DNA from: CAXMST01 sp038206985
Lineage (GTDB): Bacteria; Actinomycetota; Thermoleophilia; Solirubrobacterales; 70-9
Assembly (NCBI GenBank): GCA_038206985.1
Contig: JBBRAH010000016.1
Span: 1 to 64,000 of the forward strand
DNA: 64,000 nucleotides
Direction: 5' to 3'
The stretch's first letter is position 1. The number at the start of each line of letters is the position of its first letter. A model generated the notes under the pieces. The model made no database searches. It worked only from the letters and a program-made list of their open reading frames with translations, and was not told the origin of the DNA. The translations under genes were made by a program, and so were the position numbers. This document shows positions 49,539 through 58,057 of this stretch, piece after piece.

Positions 49539-50471
49539 TCAGGCGCCGCCGGCCAGGGCCAGCTCGAGGGCCCGCTCAACGAACTGCTCAAAGCTGATTC
49601 CCGCCGCCTCGCAGGCCATCGGCAGCAATGAGGTATCGGTCAGGCCCGGGATCGCATTGACCTCGAGCACCTGCGGCCCGTTCTCGGCGCTGAGGATCAG
49701 GTCGACGCGGGCGAAGCCGCTGCAGCCGAGGGCGCTCCAGGCACCGCGGGCGGCCCCCTCGACCGCCTCCCGCTCGCCGGACTCGAGCGCCGCGGGCGCC
49801 TCGTAGCGGGTGCGACCGATCTCGTAGCGAGCCTCGTAGTTGAACTGATCGGGCTCATCGGGGATCACCTCGACCGCCGGTAGAACCTCGCCGTCGAGCA
49901 CCGCGATCGCCAGCTCGCGGCCACTGACGTGGCGCTCGAGCAGCACCCGGTCGTCGTAGCTCAGCGCCGCGATCAGCGCCGCAGGCACCTCCTCGGCGCC
50001 GGCGGCAAAGCGGACCCCGAGAGCCGAGCCCTGGGCCGCCGGCTTGACCACCAGCGGGAAGCCGAGGCCGGACTCGATCTCGGCCAGGGCATCTGCCGCG
50101 CCGAGCTCACGGAAAGCGGTCTGGTTGAAGGCCACCCAGTCGGGCGTCGGAATGCCGTGCTCCCGGAAGGTGTGTTTGGCGATCACCTTGTCCATGCTTC
50201 GCAGGCAGGCCGCGACTCCCGGCCCCGTGTAGGGGATCGAGAGGATCTCCAGCAGCTCCTGGACCGTTCCGTCCTCGCCCCCCGGACCGTGCATTGTGAG
50301 GAAGGCCGCATCCGGGCGCAACTCCTTCAGCTGCCGCACCAGGTCCTCGCCGGCATCGAGCGCGCTGACCTCGTGGCCTGCCGAGCGCAACGCGTCCTCG
50401 ACCCGGGCGCCGGAGCGCAGCGAGACCGCCCGCTCCAGCGAGCGGCCGCCCATGACGACCGCGACCCTCAT
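49539..50471 (-). CDS. Second D-alanine--D-alanine ligase-like ATP-grasp enzyme
   Basis: 310 residues. Starts MRVAVVMGGRSLERAVSLRS, closely like the ddl at 20270, and keeps the catalytic Glu, MHGPGGEDGTVQELLEIL and LEVNAIPGLTDTS. It differs at functional loops: KPAAQGSALGV in place of GSSVG, and an omega-loop FNYEARYEIGRTRYEAPA. A different D-amino acid pair, or another dipeptide-like product, is therefore possible. It overlaps the aminotransferase gene by four bases, and the two may form a pathway. Confidence 0.85.
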   Translation of the reverse strand: MRVAVVMGGRSLERAVSLRSGARVEDALRSAGHEVSALDAGEDLVRQLKELRPDAAFLTMHGPGGEDGTVQELLEILSIPYTGPGVAACLRSMDKVIAKHTFREHGIPTPDWVAFNQTAFRELGAADALAEIESGLGFPLVVKPAAQGSALGVRFAAGAEEVPAALIAALSYDDRVLLERHVSGRELAIAVLDGEVLPAVEVIPDEPDQFNYEARYEIGRTRYEAPAALESGEREAVEGAARGAWSALGCSGFARVDLILSAENGPQVLEVNAIPGLTDTSLLPMACEAAGISFEQFVERALELALAGGA

Positions 50472-51883
50472 CGCGCTCGGGGCTCCCCGCGCCGTCGCCG
50501 CAGCGGCAGGACCTCCGCCGAGGGTCCGCTATCACGCTCGAGCGGCGCGGGCGGGATCCGGTGTTCACCGGTGATCGAGGCGTAGAGCTCGACCTGGGAG
50601 GCGATCACCGCACCGATCCGCCGCACGCCCTCGCGGATCTCCTCCTCGGTCTGGGCGGAGAAGTTGAGCCGCATGGAATGCGAACCGCTGCCGTCGACGA
50701 AGGCAGCTTCCCCGGGAACGAAGGCGACGTTCTCGCGCAGCGCCTTGGCGAGCAGATCGGTGGTGTCGATGTAGTCCGGCAGGGTCGCCCAGACGAAGAG
50801 TCCGCCCTCAGGAACCAACCAGGTTGCCGCGGCGGGGAAGAACCGCTCCAGCGCGTCGATCATCGCGTCACGCCGGCCGCGGTAGATCCCGCTGACGTCC
50901 TCGATGTAGGTGCGCCAGTCGCCGCCTTCGAAGAACTCGCCGACGAAGTACTGGGCGAGGGTCGAGGTGCAGAGGTCTGCCGCCTGCTTGCCGAGCACCA
51001 CCTTCTCCATTACGGGCGGCGGCGCGCAGAGCCAGCCGACCCTGATCCCGGGGGAGAGGATCTTCGAGAAGGTGCCGGCGTAGATCACGTAGTCCCCTCC
51101 ATCGAGGGCGTAGAGACTGGGCAGCGCCTCGCCCTCGTAGCGGAGCATGCCGTATGGGTTGTCCTCGAGGATCAGCAATTCCCGTTCCCGCGCGATCTCC
51201 ACCAGGCGCCGCCGCCGCTCCAGCGAGAGCGTCACGCCGCCGGGATTCTGGAAGGTCGGGACCGAGTAGAGGAACTTCGGCCGCCGACCGGCCGACGCGA
51301 GTCGCTCCAGCGTCGCCTCGAGCTCGGAGACCTGCATCCCGTCGCCATCGATCGGCACCTGCAGCGTCTCCGCCTCATACGAGCAGAAGACCGGCACCGC
51401 TCCCGGGTAGGTCGGGCCCTCGGCGATGATCACATCGCCGGGATCGATCAGCGCCTTGCAGATCAGGTCGAGCCCCTGCTGGCCGCCGGTGGTGATGATC
51501 ACATCGTCGCGATCGGGCGTCATATCCTCGGCCCCCATCACCTCGCAGACCACCTGTTTGGTCCGCTCAAAACCCTCGGTCGGACCGTACTGCAGGGCCT
51601 CCGCAGAGGACTCCTGAGCGATCTTCGTCATCTGGGCCGCGAACGATTCGGGCGGGAAGGTGGAGGTGTCGGGCAGGCCGCCGGCGAGCGAGATCACCTC
51701 GGGGCGCGCGGTGATCTCCATCAGGTCGCGCATCGCCGAGGAGCGCATCACCCGCGTACGGGCGGCGAAGAGCCCAGCGTAGCGCTCCAGATCCCGGGCT
51801 CTGGTGTGGGCCCGCCGGTGGGGTGGCGGGGAGGGGGCACCGTCGCCGGCGCCCGCCGGAAGGTCGTCGGGAGCTTCGCTCAT
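50468..51883 (-). CDS. PLP-dependent aminotransferase class I/II (2-aminoadipate/LysN-like)
   Basis: 471 residues from ATG 51883. Fold-type I: EVISLAGGLPDTSTFPPESF, ALQYGPTEGFERTKQVV, TTGGQQGLDLICKALIDPGD, FQNPGGVTLSLERRRRL, LILEDNPYGMLRYEGEAL, and the Schiff-base Lys in YAGTFSKILSPGIRVGWL. Related to LysN and to the catalytic half of MocR proteins, without the GntR domain. Its stop overlaps the ATG of the Ddl-like gene, so both are expressed together; it may supply or interconvert the amino acid used by that ligase (inference). Confidence 0.9.
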   Translation of the reverse strand: MSEAPDDLPAGAGDGAPSPPPHRRAHTRARDLERYAGLFAARTRVMRSSAMRDLMEITARPEVISLAGGLPDTSTFPPESFAAQMTKIAQESSAEALQYGPTEGFERTKQVVCEVMGAEDMTPDRDDVIITTGGQQGLDLICKALIDPGDVIIAEGPTYPGAVPVFCSYEAETLQVPIDGDGMQVSELEATLERLASAGRRPKFLYSVPTFQNPGGVTLSLERRRRLVEIARERELLILEDNPYGMLRYEGEALPSLYALDGGDYVIYAGTFSKILSPGIRVGWLCAPPPVMEKVVLGKQAADLCTSTLAQYFVGEFFEGGDWRTYIEDVSGIYRGRRDAMIDALERFFPAAATWLVPEGGLFVWATLPDYIDTTDLLAKALRENVAFVPGEAAFVDGSGSHSMRLNFSAQTEEEIREGVRRIGAVIASQVELYASITGEHRIPPAPLERDSGPSAEVLPLRRRRGEPRAR

Positions 51884-51970
51884 GCCGCAAGTCTGGCGCA
51901 CGAGGAGGCCCTCCGCCGCCCCGCGCCGCCGACTGGGCGCCCGACGCAGCGGCCGGGCGAATCAGTCATC

Positions 51971-51976
51971 TAGCCT
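51971..51976 (+). promoter_or_regulatory. -10 box of the membrane protein-phosphatase-GtrA operon (leaderless)
   Basis: TAGCCT, 9 bp before ATG 51986, with no Shine-Dalgarno. Confidence 0.4.
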
Positions 51977-51985
51977 GATCCCCGC

Positions 51986-52561
51986 ATGGATCTCTTTCTC
52001 GCGATCTGCCAGGCCATCGGCCTCGGACTCGCCTTCGGCATCGGCGGGCCTCTCGCGGCGTTGTTCGCAGCAGTGATGGCCAACCTCCAGGCCGGCATCG
52101 ACCCGCGCGGAACGGACTGGGAGTTCTTCGGCTCCGAGTGGTTCGTGACGGTGCTCTTCGCGATCAATGTCGCCGCCTACCTGGGGCAACGCCGCGGCCT
52201 GCCGACGCGGATCCCGTTTGCGATCGTCGCGGCCACGGTCGGCGCGATCGCCGGTGCCGCGTCGCTCGCCGAGGAGGGCGAGGTGGCCGCCATCGGCCTG
52301 GTGGCCGGCGCGATCGCCGGCGCTGCCGCGGCACTCCTCGCGGGCGACGTGCTCGAGGGTGCCCGCAAGCGCGCCGCCGGCTCCGGTGACAGCGGCGCGA
52401 CCCTGAACCTGATCTTTGCCGCAGCGGGCGTGGCCCTCGCTGCTCTCGCACTCTACGCGCCGCCGGTCTCGCTCGTGGCCGCCGCCGCTCTGGCAGCCGT
52501 CGCGCTCGGTCGGCGCCGCAAGGCGGAGGAGAAGTACGAGGGTCTGAGGATCCTCCGCTAG
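51986..52561 (+). CDS. Hypothetical polytopic membrane protein
   Basis: 191 residues, very rich in Ala and Gly, with about five to six predicted helices (for example ICQAIGLGLAFGIGGPLAAL, IPFAIVAATVGAIAGAASLA, GLVAGAIAGAAAALLAG). The layout is reminiscent of DUF4126 proteins, but the match is not certain. C-terminal basic tail RRRKAEEKYEGLRILR. First gene of an operon with an alkaline phosphatase family protein and GtrA, so possibly part of lipid-linked sugar or lipid metabolism. Confidence 0.7.
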   Translation: MDLFLAICQAIGLGLAFGIGGPLAALFAAVMANLQAGIDPRGTDWEFFGSEWFVTVLFAINVAAYLGQRRGLPTRIPFAIVAATVGAIAGAASLAEEGEVAAIGLVAGAIAGAAAALLAGDVLEGARKRAAGSGDSGATLNLIFAAAGVALAALALYAPPVSLVAAAALAAVALGRRRKAEEKYEGLRILR

Positions 52562-52587
52562 TGCACCCGGTTGGCCGGGAGGGCTGA

Positions 52588-54123
52588 TTGCCCCGCAAAC
52601 TCGTACTCGTACTCGTCGACTCCCTGCACACGGGGATGCTCGAGAAGGCGGTGGCCGCCGGCTCGGCTCCGACCTTCGCCGCGCTCCTGGAGCGGGGCGA
52701 GATGGTTGGCGACTGCGTCTCGAGCTTTCCGTCGGTGACACCCGTGTGTACCTCGGAAATTCTCACCGGCACTCGCCCCGACCGCCACCGGATCCCTGGC
52801 ATGAACTGGTACCACCGGGCGGAGCGACGCTACGTGGAGTACGGCTCCTCCTGGGAAGCGACGCGCACGTTCGGCCTCTTCACGGCGCTCTACGACACGG
52901 TCTACAACATGAACATGGGTCACCTGAATCCGGAGGCCCTGACCCTCTACGAGCGCCTTGGCGACGCGGGACTGCGCAGCGCCGCCACACCGTTTCTGAT
53001 CTATCGCGGCCGCACCCGCCACGAACTGGGGCTCGATGGACTGCTGCGCCGCGCGGCCTCCGCGGCCAAGTTCCACCACGCCGTCTGGGGTCCCGACGAG
53101 CTCTTCTACGGCGAGCTCTACGCCTCGCGCAAGGTGCCCTGCAAGCCGACCCTCGCCCGGCCGGACGTGCGCGACGACTACTCCGCCTGCGTGGGAACCG
53201 AGCTCGTCGAGCGCGACCTCTACGACTTCATGCTGTTCTCGCTGCCCGACAACGACCACTACTCCCACGCCCACGGTCCGGCCGCCAGTGAGACCTCGAT
53301 CGCCCATGCGGACGAGTGCTTCGCCGCGATCGTCGAGGCAGGGGGCGGCATCGACCGTTTCCTGGAGGACAACGCGGTCGTGCTGATGGCCGACCACTCC
53401 CAGTCGGAGGTCGAGCACGAGATCGACGCGGCCGGGTTGCTCGGCGAGCACTGGCACGTGCTTCAACCCAACAACGACACACCCGAGGAGGCCGAGCTGG
53501 CCTGGGGCCCGAGCTCGCGCGCCGGTGGACTGTGGATCCTCCGTGACGGCAAGCGCGGGCTGCAACTCCACGACGGTGCCCTGCGCGCTCTGGCCGAGCA
53601 TCCGGGCGTGGATCTCGCCTGCTGGCTGGAGGGACCCGACGGCAGGCCGATGCAGCGCCCGGGCGTAGTTGTCCCGGATGCCACCTGGGCCGTGGTCGAG
53701 CGCGGCGGCGAGCGCCTGCGCTTCGCCCCCGGCCGCCACGGCTGCGACCGGCGTGGCAAGGGCTGGTCGTGGGATGGTGACCTCGCGGTGCTCGGCATCG
53801 AGTCGAGCGAGGGGATCGTTGCCGCTGCCGAGTACCCGGATGCGTTCGCCCGGGTCTGGGCGGCGCTGCGCTCTCCCTACGCAGCCAACCTGATCGTCTC
53901 CGCAACGCCCGACTACGAGCTGGTCGACTGGGGCGGGGCGACCCATATCCCTGGCGGCAGCCACGGCTCGTTGCACGCGATCGATTCGCTGGCCCCCCTC
54001 GTCCTGGTCGGGCTCGACGGCGCCGGCGGCGGCGCGATGCAGCAGCGCCGCGAGCAGTGGGCGATCTCCGACGTGGCCGGCGAGGTCGCGCGGCACTTCT
54101 CATTACCGGAAACGCGATCATGA
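52588..54123 (+). CDS. Alkaline phosphatase family protein (phosphodiesterase/nucleotide pyrophosphatase type)
   Basis: 511 residues, TTG start with GGGAGGG 5 bp upstream. Two-metal hydrolase of the NPP/PMT class: LVLVLVDSLHTGML (first Asp), SSFPSVTPVCTSEILTGTRP (nucleophile Thr), FSLPDNDHYSHAHGP (Asp and His ligands), VLMADHSQSEVEH (Asp-His), and PGGSHGSLHA (last His). No signal peptide, so it probably works in the cytoplasm. Substrate unknown. Its stop overlaps the GtrA start (ATGA). Confidence 0.88.
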   Translation: MPRKLVLVLVDSLHTGMLEKAVAAGSAPTFAALLERGEMVGDCVSSFPSVTPVCTSEILTGTRPDRHRIPGMNWYHRAERRYVEYGSSWEATRTFGLFTALYDTVYNMNMGHLNPEALTLYERLGDAGLRSAATPFLIYRGRTRHELGLDGLLRRAASAAKFHHAVWGPDELFYGELYASRKVPCKPTLARPDVRDDYSACVGTELVERDLYDFMLFSLPDNDHYSHAHGPAASETSIAHADECFAAIVEAGGGIDRFLEDNAVVLMADHSQSEVEHEIDAAGLLGEHWHVLQPNNDTPEEAELAWGPSSRAGGLWILRDGKRGLQLHDGALRALAEHPGVDLACWLEGPDGRPMQRPGVVVPDATWAVVERGGERLRFAPGRHGCDRRGKGWSWDGDLAVLGIESSEGIVAAAEYPDAFARVWAALRSPYAANLIVSATPDYELVDWGGATHIPGGSHGSLHAIDSLAPLVLVGLDGAGGGAMQQRREQWAISDVAGEVARHFSLPETRS

Positions 54124-54656
54124 GCGCTATGGATGACCGGAACCCTGAGGCGGACGCGGCCGACCCGGGCGGACGCTTCGCTCGTGCGGCCGACCTGACC
54201 TGGGATCTCCTCGGGCGCATCCGCGTGGGCTCCCGTCGCCCCGGCAACTGGGTCCAGCTCTTCCAGTTCGGGGTGGTCGGCGGCTCCGGCTACGTGATCA
54301 ATCTCGTTGTCTTCGCGCTGCTCACCGCCGGGGCGGATCTCAACTACGTGGTCGCGGCGATTGGCTCCTTTGCCGTCGCGGTCACCAACAACTTCCTACT
54401 CAACCGGCACTGGACCTTCCGCCAGCAGGGCGCTCGCGACCACCACGCCGGCTTCCAGGCAGCCCGCTTCCTGACCGTCTCGATCGTCGGGCTGGCGGTC
54501 AACCTCGCGATCCTCGCGCTGCTCGTCGCCGGCCTCGGCATGCCGGAGTTGCCCTCGCAGGCCTTCGCCGTCGCCGCGACCACCCCGATCAACTTCATCG
54601 GCAACAAGCTCTGGACGTTCGGGGCCGCTCGCCGCGGCGGTCCCGGGCCGAGCTGA
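54120..54656 (+). CDS. GtrA family membrane protein
   Basis: 178 residues. A cytoplasmic N-terminal stretch of 40, then four helices in the GtrA pattern: QLFQFGVVGGSGYVINLVVF, GSFAVAVTNNFLLNRHWTF, FLTVSIVGLAVNLAILAL and TPINFIGNKLWTF. GtrA proteins are thought to move polyprenyl-phosphate-linked sugars across the membrane. The phosphatase overlapping it could act on the same or a related lipid phosphate (inference). Confidence 0.9.
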   Translation: MSAMDDRNPEADAADPGGRFARAADLTWDLLGRIRVGSRRPGNWVQLFQFGVVGGSGYVINLVVFALLTAGADLNYVVAAIGSFAVAVTNNFLLNRHWTFRQQGARDHHAGFQAARFLTVSIVGLAVNLAILALLVAGLGMPELPSQAFAVAATTPINFIGNKLWTFGAARRGGPGPS

Positions 54657-54686
54657 ACGTCGGCGCGCCGCGGTCCCGGGCCGGGC

Positions 54687-55115
54687 TCAGTTGCCGGTCA
54701 GCTCCGAGAGCACGATCGAGGAGCGGGTGCGCTCCACCTGCCCGTTGCGCTGCAGCTCGATGATCAGCCGCTCGAGGTCCGCCGTGCTCTCCGTGCGCAC
54801 ACGGGCGATGGCGTCCGCGTCGCCGGTGACGCTCCAGGCCTCGACCACCTCGGGGTGACCGCGCAGCGTGCGACCGACCTCGTGCAGAGTGGTCCCGGGC
54901 CGGTAGAAGAGCTCGACCAGCGCCTCTGTCTCCCAGCCGAGGGCAGCGTGGTCGATCCGCGCCGTGAAACCGCGGAGGGCACCCGAGGCGCGCAGGCGGT
55001 CGACCCGGCGCTTAACCGAGGGGGCGGTGAGCCGTACCTGGGCGCCGATGTCGTCATATGTGCGGCGGCCGTCATCCACCAGTAACGTAAGAATTCGCTT
55101 ATCAACAGCGTCCAT
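54687..55115 (-). CDS. Lrp/AsnC family transcriptional regulator
   Basis: 142 residues from ATG 55115. The winged helix-turn-helix reads MDAVDKRILTLLVDDGRRTY, DIGAQVRLTAPSVKRRVDRL, with ASGALRGFTARID linking to the RAM (effector-binding) domain (ALVELFYRPGTTLHEVGRTL, VVEAWSVTGDADAIARV). An amino-acid effector is likely. Divergent from the DUF6421 operon with 74 bp between starts, which it probably controls. AATAAT lies 7 bp before the ATG. Confidence 0.93.
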   Translation of the reverse strand: MDAVDKRILTLLVDDGRRTYDDIGAQVRLTAPSVKRRVDRLRASGALRGFTARIDHAALGWETEALVELFYRPGTTLHEVGRTLRGHPEVVEAWSVTGDADAIARVRTESTADLERLIIELQRNGQVERTRSSIVLSELTGN

Positions 55116-55122
55116 ACGCTTG

Positions 55123-55128
55123 ATTATT
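55123..55128 (-). promoter_or_regulatory. -10 box of the Lrp/AsnC gene (leaderless)
   Basis: AATAAT on the minus strand, 7 bp before ATG 55115. Confidence 0.45.
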
Positions 55129-55153
55129 GCGCGGATGCGCGCTGGAATCGCTA

Positions 55154-55182
55154 TTGACCCGTACTCCGCTGGGGAATATCGT
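55154..55182 (+). promoter_or_regulatory. Promoter of the DUF6421 operon (leaderless)
   Basis: TTGACC (55154-55159), 17-bp spacer, TATCGT (55177-55182). The -10 ends 7 bp before GTG 55190, placing the transcript start at or next to the start codon. Overlaps the divergent regulator's promoter region. Confidence 0.6.
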
Positions 55183-55189
55183 TTCAGCG

Positions 55190-57298
55190 GTGGAACTTTC
55201 TCACCCCAAGCTCGTGCGCGTTCTCTTCGACGAGGCGCACTCGGAGGCATGGACGATCCGGCCCGAGGTGGCGCGGGCGATCCAGCCCGCTCACCCGGAG
55301 GACTCGTCTCTGGTCCGCGCCGCAGCGGCGTTGGAGCGCTGCGAGTTCGAGGCCTCGGTAAACGCCAGCGCCCCGCTCGATGAGGCGACGCTGGCGAGCG
55401 CGGACGTGCTGGTCATCGCCCACCCGTCCGAGCCCAAGTGGGAGGCCACCGTGGGGGAGGGCAGCCCCCGCTTCGGGTCGGGAGAGCTCGACGCGATCGA
55501 GGCCTTCGTGCGCGCCGGGGGCGGCCTGCTCGTCCTGGCCGAGAGCGAACAGGACAAGTACGGCAACAACGTCGATGACCTGCTCGCCCGCTTCGGGATC
55601 GCGGTCGCCAACGCCACGGTCCAGGACTATGAGCACCATCACGCCCGGACTCCCTCCTGGGTTCTCGCCTGGCTCCAGGGCGGCGACGATCCAGAGGGAG
55701 GAGTCGATCTACTTGCGGGCGTCGAGGCGGCCTGCTTCTATCGCGCCGGGACGCTGCGCTCCGACAACGGAGCCCGGGCGATCGCGCGGACACACGACAG
55801 CTCGACCGAGCCCGGCGCCGCTCTGGCGCTGGTCAGCGAACAGGGCGAGGGCCGGGTCGCCGTGCTCTCCGACTCCGACCTGTTCGGCGACGACTGCATC
55901 GGCGAGCTCGACCACGAGCGCCTCTGGCTGAATCTCGTGCACTGGACCGCGGCCCCGGCGTTCGCGCAGCCGGCGGAGGTCGCCGACAGCGGTACGGCGA
56001 GGGACCCGGCCTGGGCGCGCCTCCGCGCCGCCGTCGCCGAGCTGCGGCTCGCGCAGGAGCCCGACGGCTCCATTCGATCCGGCGGCGACCGGACCGGGAT
56101 AGGGGAACTGACTGAGGAGATTGCCACGGCCGCCGGCGACCTCGTGCCCCGCTTCCCGCACCAGGCCGCCTATATCGAGGCCCTGCAAAGCGATCTCCGC
56201 GCCTGGGCTGCAGCCGGCTTCGGCAAGCCCGACTTCATCGGTTCAGTGCGCGCCTTCAGGCCCGAGCTCGAGCGCCGCGATGGCGTCGAGCACCTCGTCG
56301 TCTTCCCCATGTACAAGCAGAACGCCTCCCGGGAGGTCTGCTTCGAGGCACTGATCGTCAGGGTCCCCTGGCCCGAGTGGGTCGCGGCCCTCGAGCGTCG
56401 CTACGACAACGCGAAGTACCTGCCCGTGACCCTCGTCGACTACACGGACGGCTACGACTCCGAGTGCGCGGTGCTCTTCCCCGAGACCTTCGCCACGGCC
56501 GGGCCTCCCGAGGCGTACTTCTTCGGAGCGATCTTCTGCGACCGCGAGGCCGAGCGCCTGCGGCGCGTCGCCGGCTCGGCCGCGAGGATCCTGCGGCTCA
56601 ACCTTCCGCCCGACGCGGCGGCGATGCTCTCCTCCGAGCAGCTATCCCGTGACGCCTACATTCTCTGGGACCTGATCCACGACCGCACCCACATGCGCGG
56701 CGATCTGCCCTTCGACCCGTTCATGATCCGCCAGCGCTCGCCGTACTGGATGTATGCGCTCGAGGAGCTGCGCTGCGATCTGACGGCCTTCGCCGAGGCG
56801 GCAAAGCTCGAGCAGGAAGGGTTCGCCTTCGCCCGTCACGCCCAGTCCGCGATCGTGCTCGACCGGCTCTTCCGCTTTCCGCTGACGGGCAGCCGGGTCC
56901 GCAACTACGACGGCCTCGGCGGACAGTTGCTGTTCGCCTACCTGCATCGCGAGGGCTATCTGCATTGGACCGACAACCGGATGCGGATCGAGTGGCCGCG
57001 CCTCGTCGAGGGCGTAGCGGGCCTGCGCGAGCGCGTCCAGGATCTGTACCACTCCGGGATTGACCGCTCAAAGGTCTCGCAATGGATCGCCGCCCACGAT
57101 CTGGTTTCCTCCTACGTGCCCGCCGCCGAGCGCTCGGTCTGGGCGGCAGCCCGGCGCGACCTCCCGGAGGTCGAGGAGCCCAAGCAGCTCGTCGACCTCG
57201 TCCGCGACGACGAGTTCCCGCTCTCGCTCTTTTATTCGCAGCTGCAGCCGAAGCTCGAGTCCTCCCTCGTCCGTCCGAGCCGTGCGAACGCCTCGTAA
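55190..57298 (+). CDS. DUF6421 family protein
   Basis: 702 residues from GTG 55190 (open frame extends to 55127). Residues 1-260 resemble a ThuA/GATase-like Rossmann domain (KLVRVLFDEAHSEAWTI, ASADVLVIAHPSEPKW, DAIEAFVRAGGGLLVLAESE, GRVAVLSDSDLFGDD). The remainder is the DUF6421 region, with VFPMYKQNASREVCFEALIV, YTDGYDSECAVLFPETFA, and a zincin-like pair HDRTH (497-501) and EELRCD (525-530). No function is established. Forms an operon with an SDR and a threonine-aldolase-like enzyme; the Lrp-type regulator suggests amino-acid-related metabolism. Confidence 0.8.
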   Translation: MELSHPKLVRVLFDEAHSEAWTIRPEVARAIQPAHPEDSSLVRAAAALERCEFEASVNASAPLDEATLASADVLVIAHPSEPKWEATVGEGSPRFGSGELDAIEAFVRAGGGLLVLAESEQDKYGNNVDDLLARFGIAVANATVQDYEHHHARTPSWVLAWLQGGDDPEGGVDLLAGVEAACFYRAGTLRSDNGARAIARTHDSSTEPGAALALVSEQGEGRVAVLSDSDLFGDDCIGELDHERLWLNLVHWTAAPAFAQPAEVADSGTARDPAWARLRAAVAELRLAQEPDGSIRSGGDRTGIGELTEEIATAAGDLVPRFPHQAAYIEALQSDLRAWAAAGFGKPDFIGSVRAFRPELERRDGVEHLVVFPMYKQNASREVCFEALIVRVPWPEWVAALERRYDNAKYLPVTLVDYTDGYDSECAVLFPETFATAGPPEAYFFGAIFCDREAERLRRVAGSAARILRLNLPPDAAAMLSSEQLSRDAYILWDLIHDRTHMRGDLPFDPFMIRQRSPYWMYALEELRCDLTAFAEAAKLEQEGFAFARHAQSAIVLDRLFRFPLTGSRVRNYDGLGGQLLFAYLHREGYLHWTDNRMRIEWPRLVEGVAGLRERVQDLYHSGIDRSKVSQWIAAHDLVSSYVPAAERSVWAAARRDLPEVEEPKQLVDLVRDDEFPLSLFYSQLQPKLESSLVRPSRANAS

Positions 57299-57307
57299 GC
57301 TGCGCCC

Positions 57308-58057
57308 ATGAGCGAATCGATGCCACCCGACACGGCCGAACTCTCCGATCTCCGGGGCCGGGTGATCGCCGTTGCTGGAGCCGCGGGCGGCCTCGGGCCG
57401 ACGGTGTGCGCGCGCCTCGCCGAGGCCGGCGCCACGCTCGCCTGCACCGATGTCTCCGAGGAGCGCCTCGCGGAGACAACGGAGCCGCTGGGGCTCGACG
57501 CCGAGCGGCTCGACACCCAGGTGGTGGACCTGCTCGATGGCGACGCCGCCGCCGGCTGGGCCGATGGCCTCGCGCAGCGCTTCGGCCGCGTCGACGGACT
57601 CCTACACCTGGTCGGCGGCTGGCGTGGGGGAGAGCCGCTGATCAGCTTCGATCTGGCCGACCTGGAGTTGCTCGAGAAGCTGCTCTTCCACACCGTCGTC
57701 AACTCCACCCGGGCCTTCGGCAAGCATCTGGCTGCGAGCGAGCATGGACGCTTTGTGCTCGTCTCCTCCTCCCAGGCGCAAGCGCCCGACGGCACCAACG
57801 CCGCGTACGCCGCGACCAAGGCAGCCGCGGAGGCGTGGACGCTCGCTCTGGCCGACAGCTTCCGCGAGGACGGTTCCGCGGCGACTGCCAACGTCCTCGT
57901 CGTCAACGCCATCCTGACGCCGGCGATGCGGGAGAAGAGTCCCGAGAAGCCGTTTCGCTCCTTCACCTCCGTCGAGGAGATCGCCGAGGGGATCGCCTAC
58001 CTCTGCTCGCCGGCTGCGCAGAGGATGAACGGCAAGCGGCTGCCGCTGTTTCCGTGA
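57308..58057 (+). CDS. Short-chain dehydrogenase/reductase (SDR)
   Basis: 249 residues. Cofactor site VIAVAGAAGGLGPTVCARLA (TGxxxGxG variant), CTDVSEERLAE, DGLLHLVGGWRGGEPL (NNAG position altered to HLVGG), catalytic VLVSSSQAQAPDGTNAAY with YAATK. Substrate unknown. Nine bp after the DUF6421 gene; its stop overlaps the next GTG start. Confidence 0.9.
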   Translation: MSESMPPDTAELSDLRGRVIAVAGAAGGLGPTVCARLAEAGATLACTDVSEERLAETTEPLGLDAERLDTQVVDLLDGDAAAGWADGLAQRFGRVDGLLHLVGGWRGGEPLISFDLADLELLEKLLFHTVVNSTRAFGKHLAASEHGRFVLVSSSQAQAPDGTNAAYAATKAAAEAWTLALADSFREDGSAATANVLVVNAILTPAMREKSPEKPFRSFTSVEEIAEGIAYLCSPAAQRMNGKRLPLFP

